NCBI GenBank assembly: GCA_947389015.1
Contig: CANDVA010000014.1
Coordinates: forward strand, 1 to 64,000
Length of the DNA: 64,000 nt
From: an uncultured Clostridia bacterium
GTDB lineage: Bacteria > Bacillota > Clostridia > Oscillospirales > Ruminococcaceae
Reading direction: 5' to 3'
Each line of letters begins with the position of its first letter. Positions within the stretch are counted from its first letter, which is position 1. Below the pieces are notes generated by a model that was given only the letters and a program-made list of their open reading frames with translations, was not told the origin of the DNA and did not search any database. Position numbers and translations under genes: made by a program. Positions 43,348 to 54,099 of this stretch are shown piece after piece.

Positions 43348-44067
43348 CTATCGCGCAGCGCTAAGCGCGGTCGCATGACCGTTCCGGTCATGCAGCCGGA
43401 TCAATGGTAATATTCGCTTCGTTCCGTGAATATTACCATTGATCCAAAAAAAATTCGTATTTTTTGTGAAAATTCTGTAAAGTAATATTGACAAAATCAA
43501 ATGCCTCTTATAGGCGCTTGTGCAAACCACGTGTTTCACGCGTTGTTATGATTATCAATTTTTTGTATCTAACGTGGCAGACAACATCTGTTGAACATTT
43601 TTCACGGTACATATGGATAATCGAGTATAAGACATCACAAAAAGCCTCGTCGAAATTGGTCGACGAGGCTTTCAATGCCATATTATGTTACCCTTTTACT
43701 GTTATACAATCGAATGCCCTTTACTGTGCGACGCGAATGTCGCACAGTAAAGGGCAACGTTTAGTTGATTATGTGGAAAATATTTTTGCCAAAATCGTGC
43801 CACATCGACATCTATTACAAGTTAGTTGGAATGATTGATTAAATGAGTACTGTGAAGTTTGGTCTACATCCGTAGGAATGGGCTTTTTATATTTTATTGT
43901 ATAAATATGATATTTTTTTGTGAAAAGTCTGTGTACTTCAACCGATATTTTCGATAGATATATAAAACAGCCTAACAAAACAAAAATCGGTTTACAAATA
44001 TATTGTCAGAAATATACAAATTACACGAATGCAATTTATACATTGCTACAAAAAAAAAAAAAAATGA
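43348..44067. repeat. gene-poor stretch with several long perfect inverted repeats
   Basis: I see no credible gene. Structures are: GCATGACCG / CGGTCATGC (43373-43381/43385-43393); an 18-base perfect repeat GGATCAATGGTAATATTC (43398-43415) with its complement at 43428-43445; AAAGCCTCGTCG / CGACGAGGCTTT (43641-43652/43661-43672), which reads as a terminator on the minus strand; and an 18-base repeat TGCCCTTTACTGTGCGAC (43715-43732) with its complement at 43739-43756. A run of A lies near 44050-44064. Confidence 0.6.
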
Positions 44068-44096
44068 TTGACAAAGGTAAAGCCATATTATATAAT
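44068..44096 (+). promoter_or_regulatory. consensus promoter of the carbohydrate uptake operon
   Basis: TTGACA (44068-44073), 17 bases, TATAAT (44091-44096). The untranslated leader is about 115 bases. Confidence 0.88.
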
Positions 44097-44215
44097 ATAG
44101 ATACAAGCAAGACGAAGCTCACTTCCATGGCGGGCTGCGGTGGAATAGATCCGCTGTTGAGGCGAACTTCATGCATTTCGAGGAAATCTGAACTCTTTAT
44201 GAAAGGGATGATGTA

Positions 44216-45676
44216 ATGACAGCGACCCAAACCGTAAAGCAGGCAAAAAAGCCGATTGATTTTATCGGATACTTCCTCCGCATAATGATCATTATAACAT
44301 TGGTCTGCCTGTTTGTTCCCGCTCTCAATCCAACACACATGAGTGAGCTAATGAATGACAGCGATTCGTTCTTCACCTCGGGCATCTCCTATGGTGGTAT
44401 CGCGGACGCCTTTAAGCGCGCGGTAACCAAAGGATATATCGAACAGGGCGTTCTGGTGCGCACCTACGTCGGCGCATTGACGTCGCTTATCGGTATGGCT
44501 GCCATGCTTGTGGGCTGCGCTATGACAATCGGAGAGATCAAGTTCAAGCGTCTTGGAGCGAAGCTCTCTCTCATCGGCAGTGCTGTAAGCGTTGCGGGGC
44601 TTATCTTCGTAAAGCTCCAGCAGTCGGGTTTTACAAACGCGGCAAATCCCGAGAGAATAAAGCCTCTTGAGCCTGTGGGCGCGATAATATTTATCGTTCT
44701 TGCGGGAATCTGCTTCCTGCTCAGCCTTTTGTACCTTTTAAAGCTCCCGAAGGCGGCAAAAGAGGCTCAGTGGGTGATGGAGGGCCAATACAGGCTTTTC
44801 CTGATGATGGCACCGTTTATCGTTTTGGTGTTCTTGTTCTCGTATCTGCCGCTTTGGGGCTGGCGCTATGCATTCTTCGACTACAAGCCCGGGCAGGCGC
44901 TCACTCCTGACAACTTCGTCGGCTTTAAATGGTTTACATATCTGTTTCAGAACGCGGCGACCCGCGCGGATATCGGACGTGTTATGATCAATACTTTGGC
45001 AATGAGCGGTATCGGTCTTGCGATGTCGTGGCTGCCGTTGGCGTTCGCGATATTCCTTACGGAGATCAAGTGCGGTCCGGTAAGAAGAGCCGTTCAGACA
45101 ATAACGACTATCCCGAACTTCATTAGCTGGGTATTAGTTTATACAGTCGCGTTCGCGTTGTTCTCGTCGGACGGCTTCGTTAATCAGTTCCTATTGAGCA
45201 CGGGGCTTGCAAGCGAAAGCACCGATTTTCTGATAGGAAACGACGGTATCTGGCTCAAAATGTACCTTTGGGGTACGTGGAAAGGTCTCGGCTGGGGTGC
45301 TATCATCTACATAGCGGGTATCTCGGGTATCGATCAGGCGCTGTATGAGGCGGCGACTATCGACGGCGCGGGACGTTTCCAGAAGATATGGCACATCACG
45401 ATCCCGGGACTTATGCCCACGTTCTTTGTACAGTTTGTTCTTTCAATTTCAAATATACTCTCCAACGGTATGGATCAATACCTCGTATTCAGAAACGCGA
45501 CAAACACCTCGAGTATTCAGGTGCTGGATCTGTATGTGTATATGCTCGGTCTTGGCAAGAGCAACCAGATACCGCTGTCGACCGTTGTCGGCATGGCGAA
45601 ATCTATCATAAGCGTTATACTGCTGTTCAGCGCGAATAAGGCTTCCAAGGCTATCCGCGGTTCGGGAATTGTCTAA
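44216..45676 (+). CDS. sugar ABC transporter permease, LplB type, with N-terminal membrane extension
   Basis: A 486-residue permease, far longer than the usual 300-320. Residues 1-190 form an added block with about four membrane helices (for example FIGYFLRIMIIITLVCLFVPAL and LIGMAAMLVGCAMTIG). From about 195 the normal LplB/YteP permease begins (RLFLMMAPFIVLVFLFSYLP). The EAA-like loop is EAATIDGAGRFQKIWHITIPG. GAAAGGGATG precedes ATG 44216. It forms the importer with the next permease and the binding protein; the ATPase is absent, as usual for MsmK-sharing systems. Confidence 0.92.
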   Translation: MTATQTVKQAKKPIDFIGYFLRIMIIITLVCLFVPALNPTHMSELMNDSDSFFTSGISYGGIADAFKRAVTKGYIEQGVLVRTYVGALTSLIGMAAMLVGCAMTIGEIKFKRLGAKLSLIGSAVSVAGLIFVKLQQSGFTNAANPERIKPLEPVGAIIFIVLAGICFLLSLLYLLKLPKAAKEAQWVMEGQYRLFLMMAPFIVLVFLFSYLPLWGWRYAFFDYKPGQALTPDNFVGFKWFTYLFQNAATRADIGRVMINTLAMSGIGLAMSWLPLAFAIFLTEIKCGPVRRAVQTITTIPNFISWVLVYTVAFALFSSDGFVNQFLLSTGLASESTDFLIGNDGIWLKMYLWGTWKGLGWGAIIYIAGISGIDQALYEAATIDGAGRFQKIWHITIPGLMPTFFVQFVLSISNILSNGMDQYLVFRNATNTSSIQVLDLYVYMLGLGKSNQIPLSTVVGMAKSIISVILLFSANKASKAIRGSGIV

Positions 45677-45688
45677 GGAGGGGATCAT

Positions 45689-46612
45689 ATGGCAAAAAGC
45701 AAAGTAAAGCACGGTTTTCGCCTTACTGCGGAAGATGTCGTGTTCAACATCATAAATTACACCATATTTATCCTTTTCGCGTTGATATGTCTTTTTCCGT
45801 TTTATTACCTGTTTATCAACACAATAAGCGATAACGCGCTTGTCGGCGCGGGACGTATCCAGCTCCTTCCCAAGGGCATACACTTTAACAATTATATCGG
45901 ACTTACAAGAATAAACGGCTTGGGAACGTCGTTTATCGTATCCGTGGCGAGAACGGTCATCGGCACTGTGCTGATGGTAGGCGCTTCGGCACTGGTCGGC
46001 TATCTTGTCACCAAGCAGGAGATGTGGGGCAGAAAGTTCTGGTACAGATTTCTTGTTATCACGATGTATTTTAACGCGGGTCTCGTTCCGTGGTATATGA
46101 ATATGTCGATGCTGGGTCTCACGAACAACTTCTTGGCGTACATAATCCCCGGTATCATTTCGCCGTACAATATCATTCTCGTCAAGACCTATATCGAGTC
46201 CATTCCCGCGGAGCTCGAGGAGAGCGCGTCCATTGACGGCGCGGGATATTTCAGGATATTCAGATGCATAATCTTCCCGCTTTGCAAGCCTATTCTGGCG
46301 ACGATCGCGATATTCGGCGCGGTGGGTCACTGGAACTCTTTCACCGACTCGCTTATCCTGATGTCGGGAAAGCCCGAGTTATTCACACTTCAGCACCGTC
46401 TGTACACCTACATGAACGAGGCGACGAACCTTGCGGCTATGATACAGCAGGGCGGAAGCGATATCGGAAATCTCGCTACGCAGGCTTCCATGAATATGCG
46501 CCCTATTAAGTTCACAGTCGCTATGGCTACGGTAATCCCCATTCTACTCGTTTATCCGTTTATGTCGAAATACTTTGAAAAAGGTATCATGCTTGGCGCG
46601 GTAAAGGGCTAA
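45689..46612 (+). CDS. carbohydrate ABC transporter permease, LplC/YtcP type
   Basis: A 307-residue permease with six hydrophobic segments. Typical text includes FPFYYLFINTISDNAL, then FNAGLVPWYMNMSMLGL, the EAA loop ELEESASIDGAGYFRIFRCIIFP and an ending YFEKGIMLGAVKG, which is almost invariant in the LplC group. AAGGAGGGG precedes ATG 45689, 12 bases after the previous stop. Confidence 0.95.
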   Translation: MAKSKVKHGFRLTAEDVVFNIINYTIFILFALICLFPFYYLFINTISDNALVGAGRIQLLPKGIHFNNYIGLTRINGLGTSFIVSVARTVIGTVLMVGASALVGYLVTKQEMWGRKFWYRFLVITMYFNAGLVPWYMNMSMLGLTNNFLAYIIPGIISPYNIILVKTYIESIPAELEESASIDGAGYFRIFRCIIFPLCKPILATIAIFGAVGHWNSFTDSLILMSGKPELFTLQHRLYTYMNEATNLAAMIQQGGSDIGNLATQASMNMRPIKFTVAMATVIPILLVYPFMSKYFEKGIMLGAVKG

Positions 46613-46625
46613 GTTCGCTATTCTT

Positions 46626-46641
46626 GCGGGAAACCGCAATA
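46626..46641 (+). other. GAAA-tetraloop hairpin between permease and binding-protein genes
   Basis: TTGCGG-GAAA-CCGCAA. With no T-run it is more likely an RNA stabiliser that raises expression of the binding protein than a terminator. Confidence 0.5.
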
Positions 46642-46704
46642 ATATATCGTTTGCTTCATTCTGAGGCAGACCTGACACCATTTTAACGTAAAAGGAGAAT
46701 TAAC

Positions 46705-48534
46705 ATGGCAAAAAGCAGCAAGAGAATTGCGGCGGGCGCTCTCGCGTTTATGACAGCGCTGTCGCTTACGGCATGTAACACGGACAACAACAGTTCCAGT
46801 GGAGCTAACAATTCAAACGACAACTCCAGCTCAACTTCGTCCAACTCCTCGGACAACAGTTCGACGTCCTCTTCGGGCGGCGATACCTCCGAGCCATCCA
46901 ATCCCTCGGGTACTCAGTCCGAGTGGGAAGCGGATTACAGCGAGTTTATCCCCAAGGAGACGGTAACGCTTGAAGTTTACTCTCAGCTTTCCAACTATTC
47001 GGGCAAGCAGCTCGGTTGGTTCGCGGATATCATGAAGGAAAAGTTCAACGTAGAGCTTAATATCATTAACAACCCCGACGGTACGTTTGCGACAAGAATG
47101 GAATCGGGCAACCTCGGCGATATAGTTGTATTCGGAGCGCTCGATCAGTTTGCGCAGGCTGCTACAGCGGGTCTGCTTCTTGATTGGGAGGATGAGGATA
47201 TCCTTGCCGATTTCGGTCCGTACATCAACGAGAACTTCCAGCCCGCTCTTGAAAAGGTAAAGAACATGGAGGGCAGCGACGGTAAGGTTCACGGCTACGG
47301 TCACGACGTTGCTTCCGACCCCAACAAGACGAAGATGAACGACTACTGGCCTTCGCTTCGTTACGATCTGTACGAGCAGATCGGCAAGCCCGAGATCAAG
47401 ACGCTTGACGACTATATCACCGTATTCGAGAAGATGAAGGAGATCTGTCCGACATCCGACAGCGGCAAGGAAACGTATGCCGTTTCCCTGTTCAGCGATT
47501 GGGATGGCGATATGGTAATGTTCGTCAAGACTATCGGCGCGCTTTACGGATATGACGAGTTCGGTCTCGGTTTGTATGACTGCGCTACCAACACCTATCA
47601 GGACGTTCTCCAGGATGGCGGTTGGTACCTTAAGGCTTTGAAGTGGTACAATACCCTGTATCAGAAGGGTCTGCTCAACCCCAACTCCATGACCCAGAAA
47701 TACGATGACGTTGCTTCCCAGATGGTTGACGGCGCAACATTCTTCAACCAGTTCAAGTGGATGGGCGCCGATCTGTACAACACTCCCGAGCACGTTGCGG
47801 ACGGCAAGGCTATGTACTGCGTACCGCCCGCAGATTCCAAGAACCTTGTTGAAGGTCTGAACATTTACGGCGGCGAGCGTATCTGGACTATTGGTTCGAA
47901 GACACAGTATCCCGAGCTTTGCATGGCAATTATCAACTGGCTCTCCACTCCCGATGGCACTATGACCATCAAGTACGGTCCTCAGGGCAAAACATGGGAT
48001 TACAACGCTGACGGCAAGGCATACCTTACCGAAGACGGACTCCGCGCCATGACCGATAAGAAGAGCCTTGAAATAAACGGTGCTACTTTCGAGGACGGCG
48101 AGTTTAAGATTAACAACACCACGATGTCTCTCGACGACGTCAACCCGAAGACGGGCGAGACCTACAACTGGGAGAACTGGTCTACCACTTCCAAGGAATA
48201 CACCGATATTCAGAAGCAGTGGCAGGCATGGGCAGGAACCAACACCGCCGACGAATTCCTTGCGGGCAGACAGGTAGTAAACGTTAAGTCTACTTACACG
48301 GGCACTCCCAAGGATCAGGATCTTCAGGCTAAGTGGGATCAGGTAAAACAGTGCGTAAAGGACGGCTCTTGGAATGCTATCTACGCCAAGGACGACGCTG
48401 AGTTTGATTCGATCGTTTCTAAGATGGTCAGTGACGCAAAGGCATACGGCTATGACGAGTGCGTTGCGTTCCAGACCAACGAAGCTAATCTCAGAAAGGC
48501 AGCCGTTGAGGAAGCTCTCAAGGCGGCTCAGTAA
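46705..48534 (+). CDS. carbohydrate ABC transporter substrate-binding lipoprotein (LplA type)
   Basis: A 609-residue lipoprotein with lipobox ALSLTAC, then a Ser/Asn/Asp-rich linker (about 25-75). The large extracellular solute-binding domain follows (EKFNVELNIINNPDG, NEYWPSLRYDLYEQIG-like text and GGERIWTIGSKTQYPELCMAIINW). Its size fits the LplA group, which binds oligosaccharides. AAAGGAG precedes ATG 46705. The ligand is unknown. Confidence 0.94.
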   Translation: MAKSSKRIAAGALAFMTALSLTACNTDNNSSSGANNSNDNSSSTSSNSSDNSSTSSSGGDTSEPSNPSGTQSEWEADYSEFIPKETVTLEVYSQLSNYSGKQLGWFADIMKEKFNVELNIINNPDGTFATRMESGNLGDIVVFGALDQFAQAATAGLLLDWEDEDILADFGPYINENFQPALEKVKNMEGSDGKVHGYGHDVASDPNKTKMNDYWPSLRYDLYEQIGKPEIKTLDDYITVFEKMKEICPTSDSGKETYAVSLFSDWDGDMVMFVKTIGALYGYDEFGLGLYDCATNTYQDVLQDGGWYLKALKWYNTLYQKGLLNPNSMTQKYDDVASQMVDGATFFNQFKWMGADLYNTPEHVADGKAMYCVPPADSKNLVEGLNIYGGERIWTIGSKTQYPELCMAIINWLSTPDGTMTIKYGPQGKTWDYNADGKAYLTEDGLRAMTDKKSLEINGATFEDGEFKINNTTMSLDDVNPKTGETYNWENWSTTSKEYTDIQKQWQAWAGTNTADEFLAGRQVVNVKSTYTGTPKDQDLQAKWDQVKQCVKDGSWNAIYAKDDAEFDSIVSKMVSDAKAYGYDECVAFQTNEANLRKAAVEEALKAAQ

Positions 48535-48578
48535 TAAGTCAAGTTAACCGATCACCTCAAAAAATGGTGTAAAAAACG

Positions 48579-48609
48579 AATAGGAGAGCTGTAAAACCGC
48601 TCTCCTATT
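48579..48609 (+). terminator. attenuating hairpin after the binding-protein gene
   Basis: AATAGGAGAGC pairs with GCTCTCCTATT around a nine-base loop. The T-tract is weak (TTTGTGTATTT), so partial read-through into the DUF624 gene is likely. Confidence 0.65.
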
Positions 48610-48638
48610 TGTGTATTTAATGAAAGAAGGAAAAGATC

Positions 48639-49337
48639 ATGCGCTTTTTCCGAGCGGACGGACCGGTCTACGAATTCATTTCCAAGTTTACCGATATGGT
48701 TTTGCTGTCGCTGTGCTGGCTGGTGTGCAGTATACCGATAGCGACTGTCGGCGCGTCTACGGCGGCGTTGTATGCGGTATGCTTCAAGATGCTGAGGAAC
48801 GAGGAGGGGCACGTTTGCAGACAGTTCTTTTCCTACTTCAAAAGCAATTTCAAGCAGGCGACCTTAGCGTGGTTGATACTTCTGCCGATAGGTATTATCA
48901 TTTCGTATATGATCTACCTGTACTACTTCGGTATGTCGGTAATGAACGGCGCGGCGGACGTTTTCGCGATACTGGTGCTTGTAGCGGCGGCGCTCTACAT
49001 CATCACGCTGACTTATGTGTTCGCATGCGCGGCGCGTTACGAGAACACGCCCGTACAGACCGTCAAGAACGGCATTTTTATCGGCTTGCGTTTCCTCGGA
49101 AGAACGGTCATTCTTCTCGCGATAACGGTTGCGATAATGTTTGTCGCCATGTGGAATTTGACTACTATGTTCGTCGCGGTGCTGCTGGTTCCCGCTTGTC
49201 TTACCTACGTACACGGCTCGTTTATTATCAAGATATTTGAAAAGCTCGAGGAAGAACGAGCCGAGCGAGTGTGCCGTGAGGAGACCGAACGGCACAAGGC
49301 GCTGACAGAGGCGGAAAAATCGGATAAAAAAGAGTGA
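48639..49337 (+). CDS. DUF624 (YesL-type) membrane protein
   Basis: A 232-residue membrane protein with five hydrophobic segments: FRADGPVYEFISKFTDMVLLSLCWLVCSIPI-type start (quoted in part), PAxT-like IATVGASTAALY, then LAWLILLPIGIII. DUF624 proteins accompany LplA/B/C sugar importers in Bacillota, exactly as here. AAGGAAAA precedes ATG 48639. A highly charged C-terminal tail of about 35 residues ends the protein. Confidence 0.92.
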   Translation: MRFFRADGPVYEFISKFTDMVLLSLCWLVCSIPIATVGASTAALYAVCFKMLRNEEGHVCRQFFSYFKSNFKQATLAWLILLPIGIIISYMIYLYYFGMSVMNGAADVFAILVLVAAALYIITLTYVFACAARYENTPVQTVKNGIFIGLRFLGRTVILLAITVAIMFVAMWNLTTMFVAVLLVPACLTYVHGSFIIKIFEKLEEERAERVCREETERHKALTEAEKSDKKE

Positions 49338-49359
49338 TCAGCATATAGAAAAAAAGATC

Positions 49360-49400
49360 GTCCCGATTTGTGCTTTTGCATATATCGGGACAATTTTTTT
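49360..49400. terminator. bidirectional terminator between DUF624 and ppk
   Basis: GTCCCGAT (49360-49367) pairs with ATCGGGAC (49384-49391). A T-run follows on the plus strand, and an A-run precedes it, so it also works for the minus-strand ppk transcript. Confidence 0.85.
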
Positions 49401-49403
49401 ATA

Positions 49404-51542
49404 TCAGCGAATCCTTCTGATCTTGACCTTAATGGGCTTATCCTGTGGTTTTTCGGCTTGCTTTGGAGTATCGGCGCGCCCGATTACCCCCGCAGACGCC
49501 GCGGCTGCCTTATATGCCTCGTCGTAGAAGTGGATCTGCGAATTCAGCGGGAGCTTTCCCGCGGAGGGAACATGCGTATACTTGCCATCCGAGCCCAGCT
49601 CACGAGCTTTTACATTATCCGCGAGCATGGTCGAGAAGATATCGCAGACCCTGTTCGCAAGCGATGTATCAAGTATCGGAGCGGCGACCTCAACTCGGCG
49701 CTCGGTATTTCGCGTCATAAAGTCCGCGCTGGAAATGTACACGCGGCGGCGTTCCCCTCTGCCAAAAATATAAATTCGGGAATGTTCAAGAAAACGCCCG
49801 ACTATCGAAATAACGCGGATATTCTCCGTTTCGCCCTCAACTCCCGGGATAAGGCAGCAGATACCTCGCACGATAAGCTCTACGGTAACTCCCGCGCGGC
49901 TTGCCTCGGCGAGCTTTTCGATGAGATCGCGGTCGGTCAGCGAGTTTATCTTTATACCGATATATCCGTCGCGCCCATAGGTTATTTCGTTGTCGATAAA
50001 CGAGACGATACGGCTCTTTAAGCCTTTGGGCGCAACAAGCAGCCGATTCGTGCTTTCAACGGTGCTTCCCACTACCAACGCGTTGAATACCACCGACGCG
50101 TCCGCGCCGAGATCCTCGTCGGAGGTCATCAGCGTGAGGTCGGTGTACAGCTTGGAGGTACGCTCGTTATAATTGCCCGTGCCGACCTGCGTGATGTAAC
50201 GCACGTCGTTGCCGTCGCGCAGAGTTATCAAGAGCAGCTTGGAGTGTACTTTAAGCTCTTCGAGTCCGTAAATTACGTTAACTCCCGCTTCCTCAAGCTG
50301 CTTTGACCAGCCGATATTATTCTCCTCGTCAAAGCGTGCGCGAAGCTCTACAAGCGCCAGAACGTCCTTTCCGTTCTCGGCTGCCTTGTTAAGCGCGTTT
50401 ATGATCTTGCTGTCGCGGGCTACGCGGTAAAGCGTGATCTTGATCGAGGAAACGTTCGGATTTACCGCTGCCTCCTCAAGCAGATTTATAAAATGATTTA
50501 TATTCTCATAAGGATAATTCAGCAGAATATCGTGCTGCTTTATCTGTTCTATCAGCGGAACGTCGGGGAGTATTTCAGCCGACTTCTGCGGTGTGAGCGG
50601 GTTGAAGAACAGCTCCGCCTGCTTTTCGAGGCGCTTTTCCAGTACCGAGATAAAGCCCATGGACAACGGCGCGGTCTGTTTGAAAACGTAGTTATCCGAT
50701 ATGTCGAGCATCTTGGTTATTACCGATACGATCTCGTTGTCGGGAGAGCCTTGGAACTCAACACGCACCGGCTGGAGCTTTTTGCGCTTTTTGACGAGCT
50801 TGCTCATTACGTCGCGGAAATCCACGTCGTGATCGAACAGCCCCTCGTCGATCTCGATATCGGCGTTGCGCGTTACTCTGAAAATGCAGCGGGAGATGAT
50901 GTCAAAGTTATTGAAGACCTGCTTTGAGTAGCGGCGTATCAGTTCTTCGATAAGTATAAACTTACCCGTCCCGGGAAGGAACACCACTCTCGGCAGATTT
51001 TCCGACGCGGGAAGTATGCCGTACGTCGCTTTTCCCGACGCGTCCGTTTTTTTCCGTATCTTGCAGCCGATGTATATCTCGCCGCTTTTCAGAAACGGAA
51101 TGGGGTGTTTTTTGTCAACTACGCCCGCAAACAGCAGCGGACGTATCTCGCGCATGAAATACGCTTTCAGGAACGCATCCTCCTCGGGCGTGAGCGCGTC
51201 TTCGTTGATGTGCTCCACTCCGTAAGCGGACAGACCCTGCATTATCTCGGAATATGCCTCGTCCTTTATCGGCAGCAGAGCCTTAACGCGCTTTGCGATC
51301 GCCGAGAGCTGCTCCTTGGCGTTCATATTAGTTTTGTTTTCGCGGTCCTTTGGCTCGTACAGCAGCTTGTCGTGCAGACTGCCGACGCGTATCATAAAGA
51401 ACTCGTCGAGATTTGAGCAAAATATCTGTACAAATCGTAAGCGCTCAAAAAGCGGAGTGGTCTCGTCGCGGGCTTCCTCAAGAACGCGCGCGTTGAATTT
51501 CAGCCACGAAAGCTCGCGGTTATCGTAAAATCCTGTGCCCAT
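49404..51542 (-). CDS. ppk: polyphosphate kinase 1
   Basis: Makes long-chain polyphosphate from ATP reversibly. The 712-residue protein starts YDNRELSWLKFNARVLEEA (N domain). It contains KITLYRVARDSKII, the HSKLLLITLRDG and HSRIYIFGRG segments with the conserved histidines (autophosphorylation and support) and FSTMLADNVKARELGSDG near the C-terminus. An added Lys/Pro-rich tail follows residue 680. It lies 47 bases downstream of pyrG on the same strand and probably shares its promoter. Confidence 0.97.
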   Translation of the reverse strand: MGTGFYDNRELSWLKFNARVLEEARDETTPLFERLRFVQIFCSNLDEFFMIRVGSLHDKLLYEPKDRENKTNMNAKEQLSAIAKRVKALLPIKDEAYSEIMQGLSAYGVEHINEDALTPEEDAFLKAYFMREIRPLLFAGVVDKKHPIPFLKSGEIYIGCKIRKKTDASGKATYGILPASENLPRVVFLPGTGKFILIEELIRRYSKQVFNNFDIISRCIFRVTRNADIEIDEGLFDHDVDFRDVMSKLVKKRKKLQPVRVEFQGSPDNEIVSVITKMLDISDNYVFKQTAPLSMGFISVLEKRLEKQAELFFNPLTPQKSAEILPDVPLIEQIKQHDILLNYPYENINHFINLLEEAAVNPNVSSIKITLYRVARDSKIINALNKAAENGKDVLALVELRARFDEENNIGWSKQLEEAGVNVIYGLEELKVHSKLLLITLRDGNDVRYITQVGTGNYNERTSKLYTDLTLMTSDEDLGADASVVFNALVVGSTVESTNRLLVAPKGLKSRIVSFIDNEITYGRDGYIGIKINSLTDRDLIEKLAEASRAGVTVELIVRGICCLIPGVEGETENIRVISIVGRFLEHSRIYIFGRGERRRVYISSADFMTRNTERRVEVAAPILDTSLANRVCDIFSTMLADNVKARELGSDGKYTHVPSAGKLPLNSQIHFYDEAYKAAAASAGVIGRADTPKQAEKPQDKPIKVKIRRIR

Positions 51543-51589
51543 TTATATCAAACCTTTCGTGATATTCAGAAAACCTTTGATTTACAATA

Positions 51590-53227
<1,638 letters not shown>

Positions 53228-53245
53228 CTAAAAACACTTAAAATT

Positions 53246-53274
53246 ATTATAACACTTTCCGACGTTTTTTGCAA
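53246..53274 (-). promoter_or_regulatory. sigma-A promoter of pyrG-ppk
   Basis: On the minus strand TTGCAA (53269-53274), 17 bases, TATAAT (53246-53251), about 35 bases before the pyrG start. No pyrimidine attenuator is visible in the short leader. Confidence 0.8.
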
Positions 53275-53424
53275 TAGCTTTTTAAAATATATCTTTACAC
53301 AATGATCACAACTGCGTGTTATACCCTTTCAGTGCTAAGACAGTGAATTGTAGTTAATGCATAGAGCAAGTGTGTGTTTTTAAATGAGTTATGTGTATTT
53401 TCAACAAATTAAAAGTATATCCGA

Positions 53425-53453
53425 TTGACATATAGACTGAACTATGGTATAAT
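53425..53453 (+). promoter_or_regulatory. consensus promoter of tRNA-Leu
   Basis: TTGACA (53425-53430), 17 bases, TATAAT (53448-53453), about 65 bases before the mature tRNA. The remaining part of the 53207-53523 interval shows nothing else. Confidence 0.85.
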
Positions 53454-53523
53454 AATTTTAAAAGTAATTTATTATGAGATAATGTCGCTGACTCATTGAT
53501 AAACTTATAATAACAAATTCTAT

Positions 53524-53610
53524 GCTGCTGTGGCGAAATCGGCAGACGCAAGGGACTTAAAATCCCTCGGTAGCGATACCGTACCGGTTCAAGTCCGGTC
53601 AGCAGCACCA
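53524..53610 (+). tRNA. tRNA-Leu(UAA)
   Basis: Acceptor GCTGCTG pairs with CAGCAGC, followed by an encoded ACCA end. The anticodon arm AGGGA-CTTAAAA-TCCCT gives anticodon TAA, there is a long class II variable arm, and the T-loop is GGTTCAAGTCC. All stems are intact. It borders the phage/IS debris and could have been its attachment site. Confidence 0.96.
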
Positions 53611-53695
53611 AACGGCGCAAACTTGAACCACCCGATGCGGCTGTATTTCTTCAAAAAAGCAGTTGCCGTGGTGTTCAGATTTGCGAAAACAAGGT

Positions 53696-53743
53696 AACAC
53701 AAAAAGCCCGCCTCGGCAGAACCAAGGTGGGCTTTTTGTGTTA
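53696..53743. terminator. long bidirectional terminator
   Basis: AACACAAAAAGCCCGCCT pairs with AGGTGGGCTTTTTGTGTT (near-perfect, with an internal mismatch or bulge). It ends the tRNA transcript and the minus-strand lysis remnant. Confidence 0.85.
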
Positions 53744-53745
53744 TA

Positions 53746-54089
53746 TTACTTTTGTGCGTCGCTGATATATGCGGAAAGTTTCGGGTTCTTTTCCCACCGT
53801 TCCTTTGCGTCGGAAAGGACGCGCTCGATCAGCTTTTCAAGCTGTGCCACCGAAATAAACAGCCGGATCACCGCCGGGATTTTCGGGTACAGTTGCTCAA
53901 TGACCGCCGCCAGTTTCGCTGCGCCCGTGCCGCCGCCGTATTTCTTCTCGGCTCTGGTGACAAGTGAAAAAACGATCTTGTCAGGATGGCGTACTGCTTT
54001 TTTGCTATCAGTACAATAAGCACCGCCGCGAACAGCAGGACAACGAGAACGCTGTCCCAGTTTGCAGGTAAAGAGCTTATAACATCCAT
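53746..54089 (-). pseudogene. frameshifted phage holin (LLH-like)
   Basis: The first part (MDVISSLPANWDSVLVVLLF, one membrane helix) and the second part (KKYGGGTGAAKLAAVIEQLY ... AYISDAQK) are in different frames. They join if one A is restored in the A6 run (T6 at 53998-54003 on the plus strand), giving a continuous holin of about 115 residues of the LL-H/phage_holin_6 group. It follows the endolysin remnant by 10 bases, the usual lysis cassette. Loss of one base in a homopolymer could also be a sequencing error. Confidence 0.75.
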
Positions 54090-54099
54090 TGTGTGCCTC

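Noticed and set aside
43476-43500. Similarity of ATATTGACAAAATCAAA near 43485 to the sequence near 40-55
   Set aside because: Short AT-rich match without further alignment; could be a shared -35-like word, not convincing as a repeat or att site.
43488-43838. 116-codon plus-strand frame
   Set aside because: It opens with a TTG that is part of a TTGACA-like word, lacks a ribosome site and reads straight through two long perfect inverted repeats. The composition is not protein-like.
45449-46330. 293-codon minus-strand frame opposite the permease genes
   Set aside because: Shadow frame with no family resemblance.
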